NCBI GenBank assembly: GCA_016584305.1
Contig: JACEEZ010017913.1
Location: 28,950-92,949, forward strand
Length of the DNA: 64,000 nucleotides
Source of the DNA: Chionoecetes opilio
Lineage: Eukaryota; Arthropoda; Malacostraca; Decapoda; Majidae
Reading direction: 5' to 3'
Positions 51,200 to 62,819 of this stretch are shown here, piece after piece. The first letter of the stretch is position 1. Every line of letters begins with the position of its first letter. A model generated the notes under the pieces. It was not told the origin of the DNA, did not search any database, and saw nothing but the letters and a program-made list of their open reading frames with translations. Position numbers and translations under genes: made by a program.

Positions 51200-53108
51200 G
51201 AAAACACTAACATTTTATGGGTTTATAGCAATATGATAAGTAAAAAATACTTGTATATTACAATAACACTACAGTTTACAAGAAAACTATGAAAAACGCT
51301 TGCAATTATACCGTTATATCACAATAAATAACCTCCTCTACTCTTCTATTTAATAGGTGAATGTAATGTAAGCTATTATAGGTGCCAATTATCTAAAAAA
51401 AGAGGATTTTTGTACTTCCATTGTAGCGAAAACAGCTATATATCCACTGTATACTAGGTAAAATCATGAAAAACACTACATTTTATGGGGTCTTATAGCA
51501 ACAAAAATTTATTTTTAAAAAAAAATAAAAAAAGTAAAAACTACCTGTATATATCCAATAACGCTACAGTTTAGAAGAAAACTATGAAAAAGCTTGCAAT
51601 ACACCGTTATATCACAAAGAAATTAACGTCTTACTCTTCTAATTTATTAGCTTAATGTAATGTAAGTACTGATATGTGCAAACTTAGTCTAAAAAAAGGA
51701 GGATTGTTACACTTCAATTTGTAGGGGAAAACAGCTGTATATCACCGATAAATAGCTAAGATCATTGAAACACTAATTTTATGGGTTTATAGCAATATGA
51801 TAAGTAAAACTCCTTGTATATATACATAAAAACGCTAAAGTTACAAAGAAAACTATGAAATCGCTTGCAATATACATTTATATCACACTAAAATATCCTC
51901 CCTAATCTTCTATTTAATTAGCTTATGTTAAAAGTAAGCTTAATAGGTGCAAATTGTTCTAAAAAGAGATCTTTATACTGCAATTTGTAGGAACAGGCTA
52001 TATATCACCGATAAATAGCTAAGATCATTGAAAACACTTACATTTTATTGGTTCTATAGCAATGATAAGTAAAACTATTGTATATATAACAATAACGCTA
52101 CAGTTACAAGAAACTATGAAACCGCTTGCAATATACCGTTACTAATCACAATAAATAACCTCTGACTCTTCTAGTTAAAAGCTTAATGTACTAATGTAAG
52201 CTATTATAAGTGCCAAATTATTCTAAAAACAGGATTGTTTACTTCAATTATGTAAGGAAAACAAGCTATATATAACCGATAACTAGCTAAAATCATTGAA
52301 AAAGAACACATTTTGGGGGTATAAAAGGCATTATACTACTTAGGTAAATTCCTTCTATTAATGATATAAACAATACAATAAGAATGAAAATATGGAAAAA
52401 AACACGTTATAATATACAAATTGTATCACAATATAGAGACTCAAACCCTATTATAAGCTAACAGTAGTTTAAAATAGCAATTTCTAATGAAACAACTCTA
52501 ATCCACATTGTGCAATTTCTCTATCAAAAAAAGAGCTGAATAATGTCAAATTTTCGACATTGTAGCCCTTCAAAAAATACATTAAAACACTTGAAAAAAT
52601 GTTGTTTTTAGGAATAAAATTGATACATAACTTACATGAAAAATACATATTTTTTTTAAGCTCAAATATTGTAAAATATAGATGTGTAATAAGTGTCTGA
52701 ATAATGTCAAATTTCGACATTTTTTAGGCTTTCAAAAATACATTAAAAGCACTTGAAAAAACGTTTTTTTTAAGATTAAAATTGATACCTAACTTTCATG
52801 AAAAAATTCATATTTTTAGCCTCATAACATTGTATTAAAAATATAGTCTGTGTAAAAGTGCTGAATAATGTAAATTTCGACATTATTTAGCATTTCAAAA
52901 ATACATTAAAATTCTTGAAAAACATTGTTTTTAAGATAAAATTGATATCTAAAATTTCATGAAAAATACATATTTTTAGCTATTAATTTTGTAAAAATAG
53001 TTGTAGCAAATATTATAAAAAAGTTATTGAGCTTACAGATATAAAGAAATATACTGCAATTTGTAGCAAAAAAAACCAATCTTCACTGATTAACTAGCTA
53101 AAATAATT
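51200..53108 (+). repeat. HOR unit 26: 4A + B + 3C
   Basis: A starts are about 51200, 51468, 51767 and 52030; B (plain tail) is near 52298; C starts are about 52535, 52694 and 52860. The second A has an A/T-rich insertion of about 30 bp near 51503-51535. Confidence 0.8.
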
Positions 53109-54450
53109 GAAAAACACTACATTTATGGGTTTATGCAATATGATAAGTAAAACTACTTGTATATATACAATAAACCAATACAGTTTCAGAAACTATGAAA
53201 AACGCCTGCAATATAACGTTATATCACAATCAATATCCTCTACCTTCTATTTAATAGATTAATGTAATGTAAGCTTAATAATAGGTGCAAATTGTTCTAA
53301 AAAGAGGTTGTATACTTCAATTTCGTAGGAAAATAGCTTATATCACCGATAAATAGCTACATCTTCATTGGAAAACACTACATTTTATGGGTTGTATAGC
53401 AATATGATAAGTAAAAACTCTTGTATAATACAATAACGCTATCAGTTTACAAAGAACCTATGAAAACCGCTTGCAAAATACCGTTATATCACAATAAATA
53501 CCCTCTTACTCGTCTATTTATTAGCTAATGTAAAGTAAGCTACTTATAGGTTCAAATTATTCTAAAAAAAGGATTGGTATACTTCAAGTGTAGCAATAAG
53601 CTATATATTCACAATAACTAGCCTAAAACCATGAAAAGAACACATTTTGTGGGTAAAGCAGTTCATTAAGGCATATTTCTTCTAGGAATGAATCAAACAC
53701 TACAATTAAGAAGAAACTATGAAAAACACGTATTATAATATACAATTGTACACATATAGAGTCTCAAACTCCGATTATAAGCTTACCAGTCGTTTTTAAA
53801 TAGCAATTCTAACGAAGAAAACAACTATAATTCACATTTTGAATTTCTATATCTAATCTCTATATCTATTTCTTTAAAAGGGTGCATAATGTCAATTTTC
53901 GAATTTTTTAGCCCTGCAAAAATACATATTAAAAAACACTTGAAAAACAAACGTTGTTTTTAAGAATAAAACTGATAGATAAAATACATGAAAAAATCAG
54001 ATTTTAAGCTCCTAATATTGTAAAATAATAGTTGTGTAAAAGTGCTGAATACTGTCAAATTCGAATTTTTTTAGGCTTTCAAAAATACATTAAAACCACT
54101 TTGAAAAAACGTTGTTTTTAGATTTAAATTGATACCCCTAAATTTCATGAAAAATTCAATTTTTAGCTTCATAACATTGTAAAATATAGTTGTGTAAAAG
54201 TGAACTGATAATGTTAAATTTCGACATTATTTAGCATTTCAAAATAACATTAAAATCTTGAAAAAAAACATTGTTTTTAAGATTAAAATTGATATCTAAA
54301 TTTCATGAAAAATACATATTTTTAGCTATTAATTTTGTTAAAATTTAGGGTAGCAAATATTTAAAAAGCATATTTAGATACAGATATAAAGAAATATACT
54401 TCAATTGTAGAAAAACAAAACACGCTTCATGATAACTAGCTAAAATAATT
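53109..54450 (+). repeat. HOR unit 27: A1/A4 hybrid + A5 + B + 3C
   Basis: A starts are about 53109 and 53370; B with CT-rich tail is near 53633; C starts are about 53882, 54044 and 54201. The first A starts as A1 and ends as A4 (cgcctgc, caatatcctc, taataggtgc, aaattgttc), so three A monomers of the canonical unit are missing. Confidence 0.82.
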
Positions 54451-56330
54451 GAAAACACTACATTTTATGGGTTTATAGCAATTTGATGATAAGTAAATTA
54501 CTTGTATATATACAAAAACCTACAGGTTTACAAGAAACTATGAAAAACGCTTGCAATATACCGTTATATCACCAAATAAATAACCTCTACTCTTCTATTT
54601 AATAGCTCTTAAGTAATGGAAGCTACTATAGGTGCATATTATTCTAAAAAGAGGATTTTGTTACTTCAATTTGTAGGAAAAACAGCATATATCACTGATA
54701 ACTAGCTAAAATCAATTGAAAAACACTACATTTTATGGGTTTATAGCAATAAATAAGTAAAACTCCTGTATATATACCAATAACGCTACAGTTTAGAAGA
54801 GAAACTAGAAAAACGCTTGCAATAAACCATTATATCACAATAAAAACGTCTTATCCTTCTATTTATTAGCTTAATGTAATGTAAGCTACTTATAGGTGCA
54901 AAATTATTCTAAAAAGAAGATTTTACACTTCAATGTAGGAAAACCAGCTGATATATAACCGAATTCAGAAAACCTAAGATCATTGAAAAACACTACATTT
55001 TATGGGTTTATAGCAATATGATAAGTAAAATATTGTATTATATACAAAAACGCTACAGTTTACAGAAACTATGAAAAAGCTGCAATATACGTCATATCAC
55101 AATAAAATAACATCTTACTCTTTCTATTTAATAGCTTAATGTAATGTAAGCTATTTATAGGTGCAAATTATTCTAAAAAGAGGATTTTATACTTCAATTT
55201 GTAGGAACAACAGGCTATATATCACCGATAAATAGCTAAGATCATTGGAAAAACACGTAACAATTTTATGGGTTTATAGCAATATGATAAAGTCAAACTA
55301 CTTGTATAATACAAAAAAAACGCACAGTTTACAAGAAAACTAGTGAAAAAAACGCTTGGCAATTATTACCGTTATATCACAATAAATAAACCTCTTCTGT
55401 CTTTTGCTATTGAATAGCTAATGTAATGTAAGTACTTTATAAGTGCAACTTATTCTAAAAGAGGATGTTATACTTCAATTTGTAGGAAAACAGCTATATA
55501 TCACCGATACCTAGCTAAAATCATGAAAAGAACACATTTTGAGGGTTATAAAGATTATCATAGGTAAATTCCTCTATTAATGATATAACACTACAATTAA
55601 GAAGAAAAACTATGAAAAAAACCACGTATAATATACAATTGTATCACAATATAGAGTCTCAAAACTCCTATTATAAGCTTACAGTAGTTTAAAATAGCAA
55701 TTTTCTAACGAAAAACAACTATAATTCCACTTTTTTGAATTTCTCTATCAAAAAAAGAAGCTGAATAATGTCAATTTTCGACATATTTTAGCCCTCAAAT
55801 TAAATAGGATTTAAAACACTTGCAAAAACGTTGTTTTTAGGGAATAAAATTGATTACATAAATTACCTGAAAAATACATATTTTAGCTCATAATATTGTA
55901 AAATATTGTTGTGTAAAAGTGCTGAAATAATGTCATATTTCGACATTTTTAGGCTTTCAAAAAATACATTAAAACACTTGAAAAAAATGTGTTTTTAAGA
56001 TTAAAATTGATAACCTAGATTTCAGAAAAATTCATATTTTTTACAAAGACTCATAACAGTGAAAATAGGTGTTCTGTAAAAGTGCTGACTAATGTAAAAT
56101 TTCTACATTATTATAGCATTTCAAAAATACATTAAAATTCTTGAAAAAACATTGTGTTTAAGATTAAAATTGATATCAAATTTCATGAAAAATACATTTT
56201 TTAGCTACTTAATTTGTAAAATATAGGGTAGCAAAATATAAAAAAGCTAGTATTTCGCTACAGATATAAAGAAATATACTTCAATTTGTAGAAAAAAAAA
56301 ACACTCTCACTGATAACTAGCTAAAATCAG
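54451..56330 (+). repeat. HOR unit 28: 4A + B + 3C
   Basis: A starts are about 54451, 54718, 54985 and 55247; B (gagggt) is near 55525; C starts are about 55770, 55921 and 56084. It shares aaagaagattttacac, two consecutive A3 copies and gtcatattt with unit 22, and looks like unit 22 minus two A monomers. Confidence 0.82.
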
Positions 56331-58213
56331 TTACAGTTTACAAGAAACTATGAAAAAACGCTTGCCAATATACCTTATATCACAATAAATAACCTCTTAC
56401 TCTTCTATTTAATAGCTTAATGTAATGAAGCTACTTTATAGGTGCATATTATTCTAAAAAGAGGATTTGTACTTCAATTTGTAGGAAAACAGATATATAT
56501 CACTGATAAAGAGATAAAATCATTGAAAACACTACATTTTATGGTTTATAGCAAATATAATAAGTAAAACTACCTTGTTATATATACACTAAACGCTACA
56601 GTTTAGGAAGAAACATTATGAAAAAAGCTTGCATACCCCGGTATATTTATTTACATGATAATTAATTCATGTATATGAATTATACATGAATACCTATTAA
56701 TAATCGGTTGGGTGTAGCAATAAAGATAAAAACGTTATTTATTTATAGCTAATGTAATGTAAGCCTACTGTATAGGTGCAAATTATTCTAAAAAGAGGGA
56801 TTTTACACTTCAATTGTAGGAAAACAGCTTGTATATCACCGGATAAATAGCTAAGATCATTGAAAACACGAAATTTTATGGGTTTATAGCAAATGATAAG
56901 TAAAAACGACTTGTATATATACAAAAACGCTACAGTTTACAAGAAACTATGAAAAAACGCTTGCAATAATTACCGTTTATATCACAATAAATAACCTCTA
57001 AACTCTTCTATTAATAGCTAATGTAATGAAGCTACCTATAGGTGCATATTCATTCTAAAAAAGAGGATTCGTACTTCAATTTGTAGGAAAAACAGCTATA
57101 TACACTGATAACTAGCTAAAATCATTGAAAACACTAATTTTATGGGTGTTATAGCAATATAATAAAGTAAAACTACCTGTATATATACAATAACGCTACA
57201 GTTTACAACAAACTATGGAAAAACGCTTGACAAGATACCGTTATATCACAAATAAATACCCTCTTACTCTTCTATTTATTTAGACCTTTAATGTAAATGT
57301 AAGTCTACTTATAGTCCAAATTATTCGAAAAAAAGGATGGTATATTCAATTTGTAGCAATACAGATAGATATCACCAATAACTAGCTAAAACCATTGAAA
57401 AGAAACACATTTTTGTGGGTATAAAAGCAGCTATTCATAGGTATCTTCCTCTATTAATGATATAACAATACAATTAAGAAGAAAACTATGGAAAAAACAA
57501 GTATAATATACAAATGTATCACATATAGAGTCTCAAACAATCCATTATAGCTTACAGTCAGTTTAAAATAGCCAATTTCTAACGAAAACAACTATAATTC
57601 CCACATTTTGAATTTCTCTATCTAATCTCATTCTCTATTTCTTCTAAAAAAGGGCGAATAATGTCAATTTTTCGACATTTTTTAGCTCAAAATACATATT
57701 AAAACACTTGAAAAAACGTTGTTTTTAAGAATAAAATGATACATAAATATTACATGAAAAATTACATATTTTAAGCTCATAATATTGTAAAATTTAGTTG
57801 TTGTAAAAGTGCTGAATAATGTCAAATTTCGAATTTTTTAGGGCTTCTCAAAAATACATTTACAACACTTGAAAAACGTTGTTTATAGATTAAAAATTTG
57901 GTACCTAAATTTCATGAAAAATTCATATTTTTTAGCTCATAAAATTGTAAACTATAGTGTGTAAAAGTGCTGATTAATGTAAAATTTCGCCATGATAGCA
58001 TTTCAAAAATACATTAAAATTCTTTGAAAAAACATTGTTTTTAAAGATTAAACATTGGTATCTAAATTTCATGAAAATAATATTTTTAGCTATTAATTTT
58101 GTAAAATAAGTTGTAGCAGATAAAAAAGCTATTAAGCTACAGAGATACAAGAAAATATACTTAAATTTGTAGAAAAAAAAAACACTCTTCAATGATAACT
58201 AGCTAAAATCATT
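56331..58213 (+). repeat. HOR unit 29: 5'-truncated A + 3A + B + 3C, with foreign insert
   Basis: The linker joins directly to ttacagtttac at about 56331, so the first roughly 80 bp of the first A are missing. Further A starts are about 56525, 56862 and 57127; B with CT-rich tail is near 57397; C starts are about 57654, 57811 and 57969. The 56525 monomer is about 75 bp too long because of an insert. Confidence 0.82.
56636..56715 (+). other. Non-satellite insert with inverted repeat
   Basis: Between gcataccccggtat and the returning A sequence lie about 75 bases with no counterpart in any other monomer. They contain attcatgtat (56665-56674) and its exact reverse complement atacatgaat (56682-56691) around a 7-base spacer, followed by aatcggttgggtg. 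Origin unknown. Confidence 0.7.
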
Positions 58214-60385
58214 GAAAAACACTACATTTTATGGGTTTTATAGCAATAGATAAGTTAAACTACTGTATAATATACAAAAAACGCTACAGTGTACAACGAA
58301 AGAAACTATGAAAAACGCTTGCAATATACCGTTATATCACAAGAAATAACCTCTTAACTATCTATTTAATAGGTTAATGTAATGTTAAGCTACATAAGGT
58401 GCATATTATTTTTTCTAAAAAGAGGATTTATTTTGTACTGCAATTTGTGGGAAAACAGCTATATATGAGAGACTGATAACTAGCTAAAATATTGAAAACA
58501 CTACCAGTTTATGGTTTATAGCAATATAATAAGTAAATACCGGTAATATAACAAAACGCTACAGTTTAGAAGAAATATTGAAAAACGCTTGCACTACACC
58601 GTGATATCACAATAAATAGCGTCTTACTCTGCTACTTATTAGACTTAATGTAATGTTAAGCTACTTATACGTGCAAATTACTCTAAAAAGAGGATTTTAC
58701 AATTCCAATTTGTAGGAAAAAAGCCTGCTATATCACCGATAAATAGCTAAGATCATTAAAACACTACATTTTATGGGTTTATAGCAATCTGATAGTACAA
58801 CTACTTGTATATATACAAAAAGCTACAGTTTACAAGAAAACTATGAAAAACGTTGCCCAATATACCGTTTTATATCACCAATAAAATAACCTCTTACTCT
58901 TCTATTTAATAGCTTAATGTATGTAAGCTATTATAGGTTTCAAATTATTCTTAAAAGAGGATTGTATACTTCAATTTGTAGGAAAACAGCTATATATCAC
59001 TGATAACTAGACTAAAAATCATGAAATTATTAACATTTTATGGGTTATAGCAATATAATAGTAAAAAATACTTGTATATTTACAATAACGCTACAGTTAG
59101 AAGAGAAACTATGAAAAACGCCTGCAAATAACCGTTATATCCACAATAAATATCCTCTAATCTTCTATTTAATAGCTTAATGTAAAGTAAGCTACTAAGG
59201 GTGCAACTGTTCGAAAAAAAGAGGATTTTATACTTCAATTTGTAGGAACAAATAGCTAATATATCACCGATAAATAGACAATATCATGAAAACACGACAT
59301 TTTATGGGTTTATAGCAATATGATCAGTAAAACTACTTGTATATAGACAATAACGCTACAGTTTACAATAACACTATGAAAAAAACGCTGCAATATTACC
59401 ATTTATATCACAATAAATACCCTCCTACTCTTATATTTTATTAGCTTAAAGTAAAGTACGCTACTTATTAGGTCCAAATTATTCTAAAAAAAGGATTTTA
59501 TACTTCAATTTTTTGTAGCAATACAGCTATAATATTCACCAATAACTAGATAAAACCATTGAAAAGAACAAACATTTTGTGGTTATAAAGCATTATCATA
59601 AGGTTATATTCCTTCTATTACATGATATACACGACATTAAGAAGGAAACTATGAAAAAAACGTATAATATACAATTGTATCACAATATAGAGTCTCAAAA
59701 ATCATATTATAAGCTTACAGTAGGTTGAAAACAGCAATTTCTAACGAAAACAACTATAGTTCCACATTTTTGGATTTCTCTATCTAATCTCTATCTCTAC
59801 ATTTCTTCTAAAAGGGCCGAATAAGTCAATTTTGACATTTTTAGCCCTTTCAAAAAATACATTAAAAAACTTGAAAAAAACTTTTTTTAAGAATAAAAAG
59901 TGATACATAATATTACATGGAAAACTACATATTTTAAGCTCATTAATATTGTTAACATATAGTTGTGTAAAAGTGCTGACAATAATGTCAAAATTTCGGG
60001 ACATATTTTAGGCCTTTAAAAAATTACATTAAACACTTGAAAAAACGTTGCTGTTTTTAAGATAAAATTGATACCTAAAGTTCATGAAAAATTCAAGATT
60101 TTTAGCTCATAACATTGTTAAAATATAGTTGTGTAAAAGTGCCGGATACATTTGTAAAATTTCGACATTATTTAGCATTCAAGAATACATTAAAATTCTT
60201 GAAAAAACATGTTTTTAAGCCTAAAATTGATATCTAAATTTCATGAAAAATACATATTTTTAGCTAGTAATTTTGTAAAATATAGTTGTAGCAAAATAAA
60301 AAGCTATTTAGCTAAGAAATAAAGAAATATACTTCAATTTGTAGAAAAAAAACACTCTTCACTGATAAACTAGCCAAAAATCATT
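58214..60385 (+). repeat. HOR unit 30: A1-A5 + B + 3C (canonical order)
   Basis: A starts are about 58214, 58494, 58757, 59023 (A4: gaaattattaac) and 59288; B with CT-rich tail is near 59561; C starts are about 59816, 59975 and 60141. It has the same composition and order as unit 21, with insertion noise. Confidence 0.85.
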
Positions 60386-62819
60386 GAAAAATCCACTAAA
60401 TTGTATGGGTTTATAGCCAAATATGATAAGTAATAACTACTTGTATATATACAATAAAACGCTACAGTTACAAGAAACTTATGAAAAACGCTTGCAAATA
60501 CGTTATATCACAATAAATAACCTCTTACTCTTTCTATTTAATGAGCTTAATGTCATGTAAGATACTTATAGGTGCATATTATATAAAAAGAGGATTTTGT
60601 ACTTCAATTTGTAGGGAAAACAGCTATATATCACTCAAAACTAGCTAACATCATTGAAAACACTACATTTTATGGGTTTATTGCAAATATAATAAGAAAA
60701 CTACCGATATATAACAATAACGCTACAGTTTAGAAGAAACTATGAAAAAACGTTTGGCATATACCGTTAATCACAATAAATAACCTCTTACTTCTTCTAT
60801 TTATAGCTTAATGTAATGTAGCTATTATAGGTGCAAAAAATTATTTCTAAAAAGAGGATGTATAATTCATTTAGTAGGAAAACAGTATATATCATGATAA
60901 CTAGCTAAAATCATGAAAACACTACAATTTTATGGGTTATAGCAATATAATAAAGTTAAAATACCTGTAGGTATATACAATAACGCACAGTTTAGAAGAA
61001 AACTATGAAAAAACGCTTGCAAATATACCGTTTATATCAACAATAAATTAACCTCTTGACTCTTCTAATTTAAGAGACTTAATGTAATGTAAGCGAACTT
61101 ATAGGTTGCAAATTATTCAAAAAGAGGATTTTGTACTCAATTTGTAGGAAAACCAGCTATATATCACGGATAACTAGCTAAAATCAAAAAAATTGGGAAA
61201 ACCACTACATTTTATGGGTTCTATAGCCAATATAAGAAGGCAAAACTACTGATATATACAATAACGCTACAGTTTAGAAGAAAACTCTGAAAAACGCTTG
61301 CAATTACACCGCTTATATCACAATAAATAACGTCCTACTCTTCTATTTATAGCTTAAGTAATGTAAGCTACTTATAGGTGCAAAATTTATTCTAAAAAAA
61401 AGAAGATTTTTACACTTCAATTTGTAGGAAAACAGCTCGATATCAACGATATAATAGCTAAGATCATTGAAAACACTACATTTATGGGTTTATAGGCAAA
61501 TATGATAGTTAAAAACTACTTGGATATATACAAAAACGCTTACAGTTTACAAGAAACTATGAAAAACGCTTGCAATATACCGTTATATCACAATAAATAA
61601 CCTCTAAACTCTTCTATTTAAGTAGCTTAATGTAATGTAAGTACCTTATAGGTGGCATATTATTCCTAAAAAGAGGGATTTGTACTTCAAATTTGTAAGG
61701 AAAAACAGCTATATATCACTGGATAACTAGCTAAAAATCATTGAAAACACTACATTTTATGGGTATAGCAATTAATAAGTAAAACTACCTGATATATACA
61801 ATAACGCTACAGTTACAACAAACACTATGAAAACGCTTGCAAATACCTTTATATTCACAATAAATACCCTCTTACTCTCTATTTATTACTTAAATGTAAA
61901 GTAAGCTATTATAGTGTCCAATTATTCTAAAAAAAAGGATTGTATTACTTCAATTTGTAGCAATACAGCTATATATCACCAATAACTAGCTAAAACCATT
62001 GAAAAGAACACAATTTTGGGGTATAAAGCATATCATAAGGTATATTCCTTCTATTAATGATATAAACATACAAGTAAGAAGAAACTATGAAAAACACGTA
62101 TAATATACAATTGTATCACAATATAGGAGTCTCAAACTCCCTATTATAAGATACAGTAGTTTAAAATAGCAATTTCTAACGAAAACAACTATAATTCCAC
62201 ATTTTGAATTTCTCTATTATCTCTATCTCTATTTTCTTCTAAAAGGCTGCATAATGGCAATTTTCGGACCATTTTTTAGCCCTTCAAAAATACATTAACA
62301 ACACTTGAAAAAACGTGGTTTTTAAGAATAAAATTGATACATAAAAATTACATGAAAAAAATACATATTTTAAGCTCATAATATTGTAAAAATTATAGTT
62401 GTGTAAAAAGTGCTGAATCATGTCAAATTTCGACATTTTTTATGGCTTTCAAAAATTACATTAAAAACACTTGAAAAAACGTTGTTTATAGATTAAAATT
62501 GATACCTAAATTTCATGAAAAATCATATTTTAGCTCATAACATTGCTAAAATATAGTTGTGTAAAAGTGCCTGAATAATGTTAAAATTTCGAACATTATT
62601 TCGCATTTCAAAAATACATTAAAATTCTTGAAAAAAAACATTGTTTTTATTGATTAAAAATTGGTATCTAAATTTATGAAAAATACATATTTTTAAGCTA
62701 TTAAATTTTGTAAAATATAGTTGTAGCAAAATATAAAAAGCCTATGTTAGCTACAATATAAGAAATATACGTCAATTTGTAGAAAAAAAACACCTTCACT
62801 GATAACTAGTAAAATCATT
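60386..62819 (+). repeat. HOR unit 31: 6A + B + 3C, mosaic
   Basis: A starts are about 60386, 60656, 60915, 61197, 61469 and 61743; B with CT-rich tail is near 62001; C starts are about 62246, 62412 and 62579. The first four A copies share unit 22 marks (tttattgcaa, ttagtaggaaaac, agaagatttttacac). The last two share cctctaaactcttc and gttacaacaaac with unit 29. Confidence 0.82.
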
